Source of the DNA: Cellulomonas sp. Root930
GTDB taxonomy: Bacteria; Actinomycetota; Actinomycetes; Actinomycetales; Cellulomonadaceae
Length of the DNA: 64,000 nt
NCBI GenBank assembly: GCA_001429255.1
Contig: LMJI01000001.1
Coordinates: 3,017,879-3,081,878, forward strand
Reading direction: 5' to 3'
The notes beneath the pieces were generated by a model. The model searched no databases. It was not told where the DNA came from and saw nothing but the letters and a program-made list of their open reading frames with translations. The position numbers were made by a program, and so were the translations under genes. Within the stretch, counting starts at the first letter, position 1; every line of letters begins with the position of its first letter. Below, in pieces: positions 25,668 to 34,703 of this stretch.

Positions 25668-27031
25668 CGGCCCCCACGGGTGTGCGCCTCGGCACCGTCG
25701 AGGAGGCCCTGGAGGCGCTGCGGGCGGGCCGTCCGGTGCTCGTCGCCGACTCGCCCGACCGGGAGAACGAGGCCGACGTCATCCTGGCCGCGCAGTCGGC
25801 GACCCCCGAGTGGATCGCCTGGACCATCCGGCACTCGTCCGGCTACCTCTGCGCCCCGATGCCCGCGTCACGCGCGGACGCGCTCGACCTGCCGCTGATG
25901 GTCCCGCACAGCCAGGACCCCCGGCGGACCGCCTACACGGTGACCGTCGACGCGGCCACGGGCGTGACCACGGGCATCTCGGCCTCGGACCGCGCACGGA
26001 CGCTCCGGGTGCTAGCAGACCCGGCGTCGGGGCGGGAGGACCTCATCCGGCCCGGTCACGTGCTGCCGCTGCGTGCGGTCCCCGGCGGGGTGCTGCACCG
26101 TGCCGGGCACACCGAGGCGGCCGTCGACCTGTGCCGGCTCGCCGGCCTGGAACCCGTGGGCGCCATCGCGGAGCTGGTCAACGACGACGGGTCGATGACG
26201 CGTCTGCCGGTCGCGTCCGCGCTGGCGGAGGCCGAGGGGCTCGTGCTGCTGACCATCGAGGACATCGTCGCGTGGCGCACGCAGCACGGCGACGACGTGA
26301 CCGCCGAGGTGGCCGTCGCAGCGCCGCCGAAGGAGCGCGTGCATGCGACGCACACCGCCTACCTGCCGACCAAGCACGGCGACTTCCGCATCCACGGCTA
26401 CCGGGACCTGCGCACGGGTGCCGAGCACGTGGCCCTCGTCCCGACCGCCGGCCTGGCCGACGAGCCGGTGGTCCGCGTGCACTCCGAGTGCCTCACGGGG
26501 GACGCGTTCGGCTCGGCCCGCTGCGACTGCGGTCCGCAGCTCGACGCGGCCCTCGAGCTCGCCGCCGAGCAGGGTGGCGCCGTCATCTACCTGCGCGGGC
26601 ACGAGGGCCGCGGCATCGGCCTGCTGGCCAAGGTCGCCGCCTACGCGCTGCAGGACCAGGGTCGCGACACGGTGGAGGCGAACCTCGACCTCGGGTGGCC
26701 GGCCGACCGGCGCGAGTACGGCGCCGCCGCGGCGATCCTCACCGACCTCGGCGTGCAGAAGGTCAGCCTGCTCACCAACAACCCCGCCAAGGTGGCGGGG
26801 CTGCGTGCGCACGGGATCGACGTCGCGGAGATCCGCAGCCTCGAGGTGGGGCGCACCCCGCAGAACGAGGCGTACCTGCGCACCAAGGCGACGTCGATGG
26901 GGCACCTGCTCCACCTGCCGCCCGGGACGGAGCGAGAGCCCATCGCGGTCTCGCCCGTGCACGCGACGCCGGCCACGCCCGGCGCCGACCACGAGGACCA
27001 CGCGTTCGAGAGCCTGGAGGACCTGGCATGA
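25664..27031 (+). CDS. ribBA: Bifunctional DHBP synthase / GTP cyclohydrolase II
   Basis: Provides both precursors of lumazine: 3,4-dihydroxy-2-butanone 4-phosphate from ribulose 5-phosphate (N-terminal half) and the pyrimidine from GTP (C-terminal half). It has 455 residues. DHBP synthase motifs are [16 protein letters not shown] and [10 protein letters not shown]...[15 protein letters not shown]. Cyclohydrolase II motifs are [24 protein letters not shown] with the zinc cysteines, [16 protein letters not shown] and LLTNNPAK. A roughly 30-residue acidic/low-complexity tail follows the core. It overlaps ribE and ribH. Confidence 0.97.
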   Translation: MTAPTGVRLGTVEEALEALRAGRPVLVADSPDRENEADVILAAQSATPEWIAWTIRHSSGYLCAPMPASRADALDLPLMVPHSQDPRRTAYTVTVDAATGVTTGISASDRARTLRVLADPASGREDLIRPGHVLPLRAVPGGVLHRAGHTEAAVDLCRLAGLEPVGAIAELVNDDGSMTRLPVASALAEAEGLVLLTIEDIVAWRTQHGDDVTAEVAVAAPPKERVHATHTAYLPTKHGDFRIHGYRDLRTGAEHVALVPTAGLADEPVVRVHSECLTGDAFGSARCDCGPQLDAALELAAEQGGAVIYLRGHEGRGIGLLAKVAAYALQDQGRDTVEANLDLGWPADRREYGAAAAILTDLGVQKVSLLTNNPAKVAGLRAHGIDVAEIRSLEVGRTPQNEAYLRTKATSMGHLLHLPPGTEREPIAVSPVHATPATPGADHEDHAFESLEDLA

Positions 27032-27522
27032 GCGGTGCTGGAGCACCCACCCTGACCGTCGACGGAACCGGCCTGAAGGTCGTCGTCATCGCCGCCAGCT
27101 GGCACACCGTCGTCATGGACGGCCTGCTCGCGGGGGCGCAGCGCGCGCTGGCCGCGGCGCACGTCGAGGACGTGACGATCGTGCGCGTGCCCGGCACGTT
27201 CGAGCTGCCGGTCGCCGCGCAGGTGGCCGCCGCGGGCGGTGCTGACGCGGTCGTCGCGCTGGGCGTCGTGATCCGCGGCGGCACCCCGCACTTCGAGTAC
27301 GTGTGCCAGGGAGCCACCCTCGGGCTCACGGACGTCGGCATCCGGACCGGTGTGCCCGTCGGGTTCGGCGTGCTCACCTGCGACAACGAGGAGCAGGCGC
27401 TCGACCGCGCCGGCCTCGAGGGGTCGCACGAGGACAAGGGCGCCGAGGCCGCGGAGGCCGCCGTCGCGACCGTGGTCGCCCTGCGCGCGCTTCGTCCGGT
27501 GACGTCTAGAGTGCCCGCGTGA
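27028..27522 (+). CDS. ribH: 6,7-dimethyl-8-ribityllumazine synthase
   Basis: Condenses the two RibBA/RibD products to lumazine, forming icosahedral or pentameric shells. It has 164 residues. Motifs are [33 protein letters not shown], and [22 protein letters not shown] with the catalytic histidine. The ATG at 27028 overlaps the ribBA stop. Its 3' end overlaps the hisE GTG by four bases, but a TAGAGT box near its end may give hisE-hisG its own transcript. Confidence 0.96.
   Translation: MSGAGAPTLTVDGTGLKVVVIAASWHTVVMDGLLAGAQRALAAAHVEDVTIVRVPGTFELPVAAQVAAAGGADAVVALGVVIRGGTPHFEYVCQGATLGLTDVGIRTGVPVGFGVLTCDNEEQALDRAGLEGSHEDKGAEAAEAAVATVVALRALRPVTSRVPA
27507..27512 (+). promoter_or_regulatory. 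-10 box (TAGAGT) for hisE, probably leaderless
   Basis: TAGAGT within the 3' end of ribH ends 6 bases before the hisE GTG, matching the other leaderless-type starts here. Confidence 0.4.
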
Positions 27523-27782
27523 AGACCTTCGACACCCTGTTCGCCGAGCTCTCGGAGAAGGCCGCCACCCGCCCCGCGGGGTCCGGCACGGTCGCGGAGC
27601 TGGACACCGGCGTGCACGGCATCGGCAAGAAGGTCGTCGAGGAGGCCGCCGAGGTCTGGATGGCCGCGGAGCACGAGTCGGACGAGCGGACGGCCGAGGA
27701 GATCTCGCAGCTCCTCTACCACCTGCAGGTGTTGATGATCGCGCGCGGGCTCACGCTCGCCGACGTCTACACCCACCTCTGA
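27519..27782 (+). CDS. hisE: Phosphoribosyl-ATP pyrophosphatase
   Basis: Second step of histidine synthesis: hydrolyses PR-ATP to PR-AMP. It has 87 residues, all-alpha MazG-like fold. The metal-binding core is [16 protein letters not shown]...[16 protein letters not shown]. The GTG at 27519 overlaps the ribH stop. It is followed 11 bases later by hisG, the preceding pathway step, and the hisE-hisG pair is typical of actinobacteria. Confidence 0.96.
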   Translation: MKTFDTLFAELSEKAATRPAGSGTVAELDTGVHGIGKKVVEEAAEVWMAAEHESDERTAEEISQLLYHLQVLMIARGLTLADVYTHL

Positions 27783-27793
27783 GGAGAACGACC

Positions 27794-28642
27794 GTGCTGA
27801 GGATCGCCGTCCCGAACAAGGGCTCCCTGTCGGAGCCCGCCGTCGAGATGCTCAAGGAGGCCGGGTACCGGCAGCGTCGCGACTCCCGCGAGCTCGTGCT
27901 GCCCGACCCGGACAACGACGTCGAGTTCTTCTTCCTGCGCCCCCGGGACATCGCCGTGTACGTCGGCGCGGGCACCGTCGACGTCGGCATCACCGGCCGG
28001 GACCTCATGCTCGACTCCGAGTCCGAGGCCGTCGAGCACCTGCCGCTCGGGTTCGCGCGCTCCACGTTCCGGTTCGCCGGCACCGCGGGGGAGTGGACCG
28101 ACGTCGCGCAGGTCGGCGGACGCCGGGTCGCGACGTCGTACCCCGTGCTGGTCCGCTCGTACCTGCGGTCGCTCGGCATCGAGCCGGCGGGCGTGGTCCG
28201 GTTGGACGGAGCGGTGGAGTCCGCGATCAAGCTGGGCGTCGCCGACGTGATCGCCGACGTCGTCGAGACGGGCACCACCCTGCGCGCCGCGGGGCTGGAG
28301 ATCTTCGCCGACCCGATCCTGCGCTCCGAGGCCGTGCTGGTGCGCCGCGCGGACGTCGACGAGCCTCCTGGTCTCGACGTGCTGACCCGACGGATCCAGG
28401 GCGTGCTCACCGCGCGCGAGTACGTGCTCATGGACTACGACGTGCCGCTCGCGCTGGTCGACCGGGCTGTCGCGATCACCCCGGGTCTGGAGTCGCCGAC
28501 CGTGTCACCGCTGCACAACCGCGACTGGGCGGCCGTGCGGGCGATGGTCCGGCGCGACCAGACCAACCGGGTCATGGACTCGCTGTACGACATCGGTGCG
28601 CGCGCGATCCTCGTGACGTCGATCCACGCGTGCCGGCTCTGA
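27794..28642 (+). CDS. hisG: ATP phosphoribosyltransferase, long form
   Basis: First and feedback-controlled step of histidine synthesis. It has 282 residues, the long HisG with a C-terminal regulatory ACT-like domain (around residues 205-282, ending [15 protein letters not shown]). The catalytic part begins [19 protein letters not shown] and includes [10 protein letters not shown] and the PRPP-loop region [19 protein letters not shown]. The start is GTG at 27794 with GAGGAGA upstream. No histidine attenuator is visible. Confidence 0.97.
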   Translation: MLRIAVPNKGSLSEPAVEMLKEAGYRQRRDSRELVLPDPDNDVEFFFLRPRDIAVYVGAGTVDVGITGRDLMLDSESEAVEHLPLGFARSTFRFAGTAGEWTDVAQVGGRRVATSYPVLVRSYLRSLGIEPAGVVRLDGAVESAIKLGVADVIADVVETGTTLRAAGLEIFADPILRSEAVLVRRADVDEPPGLDVLTRRIQGVLTAREYVLMDYDVPLALVDRAVAITPGLESPTVSPLHNRDWAAVRAMVRRDQTNRVMDSLYDIGARAILVTSIHACRL

Positions 28643-28662
28643 GCGGTGAGCGAGGGCCGGTC

Positions 28663-29097
28663 GTGGACGACCTGACTGCCCCCTTCCGGCCCCGGTTCGC
28701 GCGGGTGGTCACCCTCGCCCTGGCCGTCCTCGTCATCGTGCTCACCGTCGCGATCATGCTGGCCATGTCCGTGCTCTCCGCCGGCGACCGCATCGGGTTC
28801 GCCCTCGTCGGCGGGCTCATCGTGTGGTTCCTCTGGCGGCAGGCGTCGGTCGTCGCGCGGGTCTCTGACGACGGGCTGGTGGTCCGGAACCTCGTGTTCA
28901 CGCGGCGGCTCGAGTGGGCGGAGGTCGTCTCGGTGCGCTTCGGGTCGGGTCGGCCGTGGGTCCAGCTCGACCTGTCCGACGGGGACACGCTCGCCGTGAT
29001 GGGGATCCAGCGGGCGGACGGTGCGTTCGCGGACGCGGAGGCCCGTCGGCTGGCCACCCTGGTGGCGACGCACACGGCGACCGCCCGCGACGACTGA
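28663..29097 (+). CDS. PH-domain-containing membrane protein
   Basis: A 144-residue protein with two N-terminal membrane segments (about residues 12-35 and 43-60) and a C-terminal domain that fits the small bacterial PH family: VARVSDDGLVVRNLVFTRRLEWAEVVSVRF, then WVQLDLSDGDTLAVMGIQ. It has no enzymatic motif. The GTG at 28663 is chosen because it precedes the first hydrophobic segment; the long open frame upstream is a shadow of hisG. It lies 20 bases after hisG, probably on the same transcript. Function unknown. Confidence 0.75.
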   Translation: MDDLTAPFRPRFARVVTLALAVLVIVLTVAIMLAMSVLSAGDRIGFALVGGLIVWFLWRQASVVARVSDDGLVVRNLVFTRRLEWAEVVSVRFGSGRPWVQLDLSDGDTLAVMGIQRADGAFADAEARRLATLVATHTATARDD

Positions 29098-29106
29098 GCG
29101 GGCCGG

Positions 29107-30213
29107 TCAGAGGCCGGCGGCGTACACACCCGCCGCTGCGGCGGCGATGAACGCCGCGGGGTCCTGGTCGAGCGAGCGTCCCATGGTCGACAGCCGCACC
29201 GGGGTGGCCGCGAGCGCCGCGAGCAGCCCGGCGTCCACCGGCACCTCGACCAGACGGTGCCGCTCGGCCAGGGGCGCAGCCTGCGCCCGGACCCGAGCTC
29301 CGAGGTCGCCCTCGAGCAGCGGCACGACGACGTCCGCCGACGCGAGCGCCACCCGGCCGTAGGCCGTCAGGGAGTGGTGGGACACGCCGAGATGCCGCTC
29401 GCGCTCGTCGGCGCCGGACACCCGCAGCGACGCCACAGGCCTGCCGCCGAGCGTGGCCGCGGCGTTGACCGCCTCACCTGAGGCCACCCCGGAGAACCCC
29501 CAGCGCGTGCCTGTCCCGAGGTTGCCCGGACCCTGCGCCACGACCACGAGGTCGGCACCGACGACGTGCCGGGCCGCGAGCAGCCCCGTGTGCACGGTGA
29601 CCGCCTCCAGGTCGCCGCCGAACGACTGCCCGGTGGTCACGCACGCCTCGATCCAGCCGGCGGACCGCAGCCCGGCCACCGTCCGGGAGAACCAGGCGGG
29701 CAGCGCGCCGCCGTCGGTCATCACATAGGCGACCCGCGGGGGCCGACGCCCGTGGCTCTCGGCAGCGAACCGCGCACCCGCGACGATCGCGGGGAGCGCC
29801 GAGTGCAGGTCCGCGACGACCACCGGGAGGCCGTCGAGGTCGTCGGCGTCGCGCAGGAGCTCGTGGTGCGGGGACTCCTGGTCGTCGACCCCGAGCACCA
29901 TGGCCTGCAGCGGCGTGTAGCGGGCCTTCACCAGGTGCCCCGGTCCCGCGGGTGGGTCGGCGGGTGTGCGGTCGGGCAGGGCGATGACGAGGGCGTACCC
30001 GCCGGTGCCCAGCCCGCGGGCCAGCGCCGAGACGTTGAGCAGCACGCGGTCGCCGATCTCCGGGCTGCCGACCAGCGAGGGGAAGGCCAGCGCGCGGACC
30101 GTGTCGCCGGCCGTCGCTGTGCCCACCGGGGCCTCCAGCTCGACCGTCACCTCGGCGGCGCCGGGCCACGTGGCCCCGAGCGACACCACGACACCCGCAC
30201 GCCACGTGATCAC
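29107..30213 (-). CDS. DUF3866 family protein
   Basis: A 368-residue protein recognised as a DUF3866 family member from its overall pattern: an N-terminal beta-rich part (VVVSLGATWPGAAEVTVELE), LVKARYTPLQAMVLGVDDQESPHH, and a central VVVADLHSALPAIVAG and YVMTDGGALPAWFSR region, then VVAQGPGNLGTGTRWGFSG. There are no transmembrane segments and no known activity. The start is GTG at 30213. It is convergent with the PH-domain gene (9 bases apart) and divergent from pafB with only 34 bases between, so its promoter must overlap that of pafB. Confidence 0.85.
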   Translation of the reverse strand: MITWRAGVVVSLGATWPGAAEVTVELEAPVGTATAGDTVRALAFPSLVGSPEIGDRVLLNVSALARGLGTGGYALVIALPDRTPADPPAGPGHLVKARYTPLQAMVLGVDDQESPHHELLRDADDLDGLPVVVADLHSALPAIVAGARFAAESHGRRPPRVAYVMTDGGALPAWFSRTVAGLRSAGWIEACVTTGQSFGGDLEAVTVHTGLLAARHVVGADLVVVAQGPGNLGTGTRWGFSGVASGEAVNAAATLGGRPVASLRVSGADERERHLGVSHHSLTAYGRVALASADVVVPLLEGDLGARVRAQAAPLAERHRLVEVPVDAGLLAALAATPVRLSTMGRSLDQDPAAFIAAAAAGVYAAGL

Positions 30214-30233
30214 CCGCCCACGCTACCGGCCAC

Positions 30234-30239
30234 TACGGT
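30234..30239 (+). promoter_or_regulatory. -10 box (TACGGT) for pafB
   Basis: TACGGT ends 8 bases before the pafB ATG in a 34-base divergent intergenic gap. Confidence 0.35.
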
Positions 30240-30247
30240 GGTGCCCG

Positions 30248-31261
30248 ATGGCCGCTCAGATCGCCCCCGCCGAGCGCCTGCTCAACCTCGTCATCGCCCT
30301 GGTCAACACCGCGGGCCGGATGACGAAGGAGCAGGTGCGCACCAGCGTCGCTGGATACCAGGAGGCCCCGTCCGACGACGCCTTCGAGCGGATGTTCGAG
30401 CGCGACAAGGACACCCTGCGCGACCTCGGCATCCCCATCCTCACGGTCACCGATGCCGGACACGGCGACGACATCGGCTACCGCGTGGACCTGGACGCCT
30501 ACGCGCTGCCACCCCTGGACCTCACGGCCGCCGAGCTGGGCGTGCTCGCGATGGCCGCCCAGGTGTGGCAGGACCAGGCGGTCCGCGCGGACACCACCCG
30601 CGCTCTGACCAAGCTGCGCGCGGTCGGTGAGGCACCGGAGTCCGGTGACCTGGTCGCCGGGCTCGCTCCGCGCGTGCGGGCCGGGGGTGGCGCGTTCGGC
30701 CCGCTGGTCGACGCCGTGCAGGCGCGCCAGGCGGTCCGGTTCACCTACCGCGCCGCCACCACCGGCGAGGTCCGCGAGCGCTCCGTCGAGCCGTGGAAGC
30801 TGCTCGCGCGCCGCGGCGGGTGGGTGCTCGTCGCCCGGGACCGCGACCGCGGGGCCAGCCGCTCGTTCCGCCTGAGCCGGATCGAGGGGGCGGTGCGGAC
30901 CGTCGGCGAGCCCGGCGCGTTCCAGCCGCCGAGCGCCGAGGAGCTCGCGCACGCCCTGGAGACGTGGGGGAGCGGTCCCGAGCGGATCGCGACCCTGGCG
31001 ATCCTGCCCGAGCGCGCGAGCGCTCCCCGAGCCCGTGCCGTCCCCGCACCGGCGGACGGCCCGGACTGGTCCGCGGATCCCGCACTCGCGCACCGCGATC
31101 TCGTGCACGTCCCGTTCCGCGCCGAGTGGGAGCTCGCCGAGGAGCTGGTCGGGTACGGCGACGCCGTCGTCGTGCTCGCTCCGGCAGGTCTGCGCAGCTC
31201 GGTCCTGCACCTGCTGCGCACGGCCGCCACTCTCGACGAGGGGGTGGCGTTCGATGGCTGA
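30248..31261 (+). CDS. pafB: WYL-domain transcriptional regulator PafB
   Basis: One half of the PafBC heterodimer, which in mycobacteria activates the LexA-independent DNA-damage response. It has 337 residues: an N-terminal winged helix-turn-helix (APAERLLNLVIALVNTAGRMTKEQVRTSV), a central helical part, and a WYL domain with VRFTYRAATTGEVRERSVEPWKLLARRGGWVLVARD and SFRLSRIEGAV. The start is ATG at 30248 just after a TACGGT box. It overlaps pafC by 8 bases. Proteasome accessory genes, which precede pafBC in mycobacteria, are not in the window. Confidence 0.92.
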   Translation: MAAQIAPAERLLNLVIALVNTAGRMTKEQVRTSVAGYQEAPSDDAFERMFERDKDTLRDLGIPILTVTDAGHGDDIGYRVDLDAYALPPLDLTAAELGVLAMAAQVWQDQAVRADTTRALTKLRAVGEAPESGDLVAGLAPRVRAGGGAFGPLVDAVQARQAVRFTYRAATTGEVRERSVEPWKLLARRGGWVLVARDRDRGASRSFRLSRIEGAVRTVGEPGAFQPPSAEELAHALETWGSGPERIATLAILPERASAPRARAVPAPADGPDWSADPALAHRDLVHVPFRAEWELAEELVGYGDAVVVLAPAGLRSSVLHLLRTAATLDEGVAFDG

Positions 31262-32216
31262 GCGCGCCAGCGACCGGCTCCTGCGGATGCTCGGCATGAT
31301 CACGTACCTGGACCGCCACGAGGGCGTCCCGGTCGACGCGATCGCTGAGCAGTTCGGGGTGACGACCCGGCAGGTGATGGACGACATCGACACCCTGTGG
31401 GTGACCGGCACGCCCGGCTACTACCCGCACGACCTCATCGACTTCGACGCCGCGTCCTACGAGCAGGGTGTCGTCCGGCTGACCGAGTCGCGCGGGATGA
31501 CCAGGCCGTTGCGGCTGGGCGCCCGCGAGGCGGTGGCCCTGGTCGCGGCGCTGCGCGCCCTGGACGCCGCGCTCGGCTCGGCGCTGGAGCCCGAGCAGGC
31601 GGCGGTGCTCCGGTCCGCCCTGGCCAAGCTCACCGCGGCGACGGGTGACGCGGCCGCAGCCGTGGACGTGCAGCTCTCGGTCGACGCCGCCCCCGACGTC
31701 GCTGCCGCGGTCGCGACCGCGCTGCGCCACGGCCGTCGGCTCCACCTGCGGTACGTGAACGCGTCCGACGTCAGCACGGAACGCGACGTCGACCCGATCC
31801 GGCTGGTCACCGACGACGAGCGCTCCTACCTGCTGGGCTGGTGCCTGCTGGTCGACGGCGAGCGACTGTTCCGGATCGACCGTGTGCTGGCCGCCGAGGT
31901 GCTCGACACCGACGCGGAGGACCACCAGGTGCGGCCCGGCGCCGAGGTCTTCTCGCCGGGGACGGACGGCGAGCTGGTCACCCTCCACCTGACGAGCCAG
32001 GCCCGCTGGGTGGCGGAGACGATCCCGGTGGACGCGGTCCGCAACCTGGACGACGGGTCGTTCGAGGTGGACCTGCGCGTGGTCCAGCACGCCTGGCTGC
32101 GCCACCTGGTGCTCCAGGTGGCCGACGACGTGCTCGAGGTGCGCCCGGCGCGCATCGCGCAGGAGGTCGCCGCGTCCGCGCGTGCCGCCCTGCGCGCCTA
32201 CGGGGAGGTGGGCTGA
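31254..32216 (+). CDS. pafC: WYL-domain transcriptional regulator PafC
   Basis: Partner of PafB. It has 320 residues with the same layout: N-terminal HTH (ERASDRLLRMLGMITYLDRHEGVPVDAIAEQFGVTTRQVMDDI), a middle helical region and a WYL domain (LHLRYVNASDVSTERDVDPIRLVTDDERSYLLGWCLLVDGERLFRIDRV). The ATG at 31254 lies inside the 3' end of pafB in another frame, so translation is coupled and the subunits should be made in equal amounts. The single-stranded-DNA ligand idea comes from the mycobacterial literature, not from this sequence. Confidence 0.92.
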   Translation: MAERASDRLLRMLGMITYLDRHEGVPVDAIAEQFGVTTRQVMDDIDTLWVTGTPGYYPHDLIDFDAASYEQGVVRLTESRGMTRPLRLGAREAVALVAALRALDAALGSALEPEQAAVLRSALAKLTAATGDAAAAVDVQLSVDAAPDVAAAVATALRHGRRLHLRYVNASDVSTERDVDPIRLVTDDERSYLLGWCLLVDGERLFRIDRVLAAEVLDTDAEDHQVRPGAEVFSPGTDGELVTLHLTSQARWVAETIPVDAVRNLDDGSFEVDLRVVQHAWLRHLVLQVADDVLEVRPARIAQEVAASARAALRAYGEVG

Positions 32217-32217
32217 C

Positions 32218-32541
32218 GTGCTCTGGTTCACGGTCTGGACGGTGCTCGTCCTGGCGACCCTCGGTGGCGCGTTCCTGCTCGGCCGCCGCCTGTGGCGGTC
32301 GGCGGTCGCGCTCGGACGCGAGCTGTCGCGCGCGGCCGAGGTCGCCGCGCAGCTGGCCGACCGCGTCGACGAGCTGCAGGCCGCCGCAGGGACGCGGGAG
32401 ACCGGTCCGACGCTGTTCGCCGATCGGGACCTGCTCCGTGCCCGGCTCGCCGAGGTGCGTGCCGGCGCAGCAGGCCGGAAGGTGGAGCGCGAGGAGCGAC
32501 GCGCGGCGACGCGGCTGCGGTGGCGCGCGTACTGGACGTGA
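32218..32541 (+). CDS. Small membrane protein between pafC and tatA
   Basis: A 107-residue protein with one N-terminal membrane segment (VWTVLVLATLGGAFLLG, about residues 5-21) and a long charged helix (ALGRELSRAAEVAAQLADRVDELQAA) likely to form a coiled coil, ending in a basic REERRAATRLRWRAY stretch. The GTG at 32218 starts one base after the pafC stop. The single anchor plus coiled coil is a common layout, and no function can be assigned. Its base composition is like its neighbours'. Confidence 0.7.
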   Translation: MLWFTVWTVLVLATLGGAFLLGRRLWRSAVALGRELSRAAEVAAQLADRVDELQAAAGTRETGPTLFADRDLLRARLAEVRAGAAGRKVEREERRAATRLRWRAYWT

Positions 32542-32573
32542 GCCGTCTGCGCCCGATCCCCAGGTGACACGGG

Positions 32574-32579
32574 TAGGAT
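32574..32579 (+). promoter_or_regulatory. -10 box (TAGGAT) for tatA
   Basis: TAGGAT fits TANNNT and lies 34 bases before the tatA GTG, leaving a short leader that contains a GGAGGA ribosome binding site. Confidence 0.4.
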
Positions 32580-32613
32580 CACCCGGTCATCGACATCCGA
32601 CGGAGGACTCGAC

Positions 32614-32919
32614 GTGTTCCGAAACATCAGCGCCTGGCACGTGATCATCGTGCTGCTCGTGGTCGTCTTGCTGTTCGGCGCGAAGCGGCTGCCCGACCTG
32701 GCCAAGAGCGTGGGCCAGTCGATGAAGATCTTCAAGAACGAGGTCAAGGACCTGCGCGACGACGAGACGCCGGCCACGCCCAGCGCGCCCGTGCCGCCCG
32801 CCGGCGTGACGCCCGTCGGCGCGCCCCCCGTGGTGCCCCCGGTCGTCGAGTCCAAGTACGTCACCCCGGTCCGGCCCGTCGAGGAGCCGTCCGAGGGTCA
32901 CGCGCCGCCGAAGGTCTGA
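32614..32919 (+). CDS. tatA: Sec-independent translocase component TatA
   Basis: Pore-forming subunit of the twin-arginine translocation system. It has 101 residues: a membrane helix (WHVIIVLLVVVLLF), the hinge FGAKRLPDLAKSVGQSMKIFKNEVKDL amphipathic helix, and a proline-rich cytosolic tail of about 45 residues. The start is GTG at 32614 with GGAGGA upstream. It is followed 7 bases later by tatC; tatB is not in the window, as expected in actinobacteria where it lies elsewhere. Confidence 0.95.
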   Translation: MFRNISAWHVIIVLLVVVLLFGAKRLPDLAKSVGQSMKIFKNEVKDLRDDETPATPSAPVPPAGVTPVGAPPVVPPVVESKYVTPVRPVEEPSEGHAPPKV

Positions 32920-32926
32920 ACCGCAC

Positions 32927-33745
32927 GTGAACGCTCGCCGCGGGGGTGAACCCGGCGGCCGGATGCCGCTGCGAGCACATCTGGTCGAGCTGCGCCGCCG
33001 TGTCTTCCTCGCCGCCCTCGGCGTCGTGGTGGGCGCGGTGATCGGCTGGTTCCTCTACGACCCCGTCTTCACCGCCCTCCAGCAGCCGATCGTGCGTGTC
33101 GCCGAGGAGCGCGACAGCCTCATCGCGCTCAACTTCTCGGGGATCGCCACGTCGTTCGACATGCGCGTCAAGGTGTCGTTCTTCCTGGGCGTGATCCTGT
33201 CCAGCCCCTGGTGGCTGTACCAGTTCTGGGCCTTCGTGACGCCCGGTCTGACGCGCAAGGAGCGGGGCTACGCGTTCGGCTTCGTCGGCGTGGCGGTGCC
33301 GCTGTTCCTCGCCGGCGCCTTCATGGCGTGGTGGGTGCTCCCCAACGCGGTGCGGCTGCTGACCGAGTTCACGCCGACGGGCGCCACCAACCTCATCGAC
33401 GCGCAGACGTACCTCGGCTTCGTCATGCGGATCATGCTCGCGTTCGGGATCGCCTTCCTGCTGCCCGTCGTCATGGTCGCGCTGAACTTCGCGGGGATCG
33501 GCACCGCGGCCACCTGGCGCAAGAGCTGGCGGTGGGCGGTGCTGCTCTCGTTCGTGTTCGCCGCGATCGTCACCCCGACGCCCGACGCGATCACCATGCT
33601 CGCCGTCGCCATCCCGATGAGTGCCCTGTACTTCCTGGCGCTCGGCGTGTGCGTGCTGCACGACCGCCGCGTGGACCGGCAGCGCGTGGCCGCGGGCCTG
33701 CCGCGCCTCGACGGGACGATGGCCGACGAGCCGGGCACCGCGTGA
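32927..33745 (+). CDS. tatC: Sec-independent translocase component TatC
   Basis: Multi-spanning receptor for twin-arginine signal peptides. It has 272 residues with six membrane segments. The cytosolic N-terminal motif MPLRAHLVELRRRVFLAALGV and the first periplasmic loop FSGIATSFDMRVKVSFFLGVILSSPWWLYQFWAFVTPGLTRKER are diagnostic. The start is GTG at 32927. The last codons overlap the following gene's GTG. With TatA this makes the export machinery for folded redox and hydrolytic proteins. Confidence 0.96.
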   Translation: MNARRGGEPGGRMPLRAHLVELRRRVFLAALGVVVGAVIGWFLYDPVFTALQQPIVRVAEERDSLIALNFSGIATSFDMRVKVSFFLGVILSSPWWLYQFWAFVTPGLTRKERGYAFGFVGVAVPLFLAGAFMAWWVLPNAVRLLTEFTPTGATNLIDAQTYLGFVMRIMLAFGIAFLLPVVMVALNFAGIGTAATWRKSWRWAVLLSFVFAAIVTPTPDAITMLAVAIPMSALYFLALGVCVLHDRRVDRQRVAAGLPRLDGTMADEPGTA

Positions 33746-34656
33746 TCCACGTCGGCCTCGTCATCAACCCGACCGCGGGCCGGGGACGCGGCACGCAGGC
33801 CGGCCGCCGGGCGCACGAGATCCTGCGGTCGCGCGGGCACAAGGTGGAGGACCTGTCCGCCTCGACGCTGGCTCGGGCGACGGACCGGGCTCGCGCGGCC
33901 GCCGTGCAGGGCCTGGACGCGCTCGTCGTGGTCGGTGGCGACGGGATGGTGCACCTCGGAGCGAACGTCGTGGCGGGCACCGGGCTCCCGCTCGGCATCG
34001 TGGCGGCCGGCACGGGCAACGACGTCGCCCGGTCCCTGGACCTCCCGCGCGGGGACGTCGAGGCCTCCGTGGAGGCGATCGAGCACGGTCTGCTGGACGG
34101 GCCGCGCCGGGTCGACGCGGTGCGCGTCGGGTCTCCCGAGCACGCGGCGCACGAGTGGTACCTCGGGGTGCTCTCCTGCGGCTTCGACGCCGCGATCAAC
34201 GCGCGGGCCAACGAGATGACCTGGCCCAAGGGCTCGGCCCGCTACGTGCGTGCTCTGAGGGCGGAGCTCGGCCGGTTCCGGCCCTACGGGTACCGCGTCA
34301 CGCTCGACGACCGGGTCTGGGAGTCCGCGGGCACCCTGGTCGCCGTCGCCAACACGCCGTGGTTCGGGGGTGGGTTCAAGATCGCCCCCGACGCCGGCGT
34401 CGACGACGGGCTGCTCGACGTCGTGGTCGCCGGCCCGTTCACCCGGACCGGAGTGCTGAAGATCTTCCCGGGCATCCCGCAGGGCAAGCACGTGACGCAC
34501 CCCGCGGTGGACGTCTACCGGAGCAGGTCCGTCCTCATCGAGCCGCTGACCGAGCTCGGGCCGACGCCGCCGGTCGCGTTCGCGGACGGCGAGCGCATCG
34601 GCCCGCTGCCCCTGCGGGTGACGGTCGACCCCGGGGCGTTGTCGATCCTCTGCTGA
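33742..34656 (+). CDS. Diacylglycerol/lipid kinase family protein
   Basis: A probable cytosolic lipid kinase of the DagK/YegS type. It has 304 residues. The nucleotide-binding motifs are INPTAGRGRG, VVVGGDGMVHLGANVV and GIVAAGTGNDVARSLDLP, and the C-terminal beta-sandwich includes ANTPWFGGGFKIAPDAGVDDGLLDVVV. Likely substrates are diacylglycerol or related lipids recycled from membrane metabolism; the exact lipid cannot be read. The GTG at 33742 overlaps the tatC stop by four bases. Confidence 0.9.
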   Translation: MIHVGLVINPTAGRGRGTQAGRRAHEILRSRGHKVEDLSASTLARATDRARAAAVQGLDALVVVGGDGMVHLGANVVAGTGLPLGIVAAGTGNDVARSLDLPRGDVEASVEAIEHGLLDGPRRVDAVRVGSPEHAAHEWYLGVLSCGFDAAINARANEMTWPKGSARYVRALRAELGRFRPYGYRVTLDDRVWESAGTLVAVANTPWFGGGFKIAPDAGVDDGLLDVVVAGPFTRTGVLKIFPGIPQGKHVTHPAVDVYRSRSVLIEPLTELGPTPPVAFADGERIGPLPLRVTVDPGALSILC

Positions 34657-34691
34657 GCGCGCGGCGCGCGTCCGCCCAGGGCCGGTGTGCC

Positions 34692-34697
34692 TAGGGT
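34692..34697 (+). promoter_or_regulatory. -10 box (TAGGGT) for the HelY-type helicase
   Basis: TAGGGT ends 6 bases before the GTG at 34704, favouring that start over the GTG at 34698, which touches the box. Confidence 0.4.
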
Positions 34698-34703
34698 GTG
34701 CAG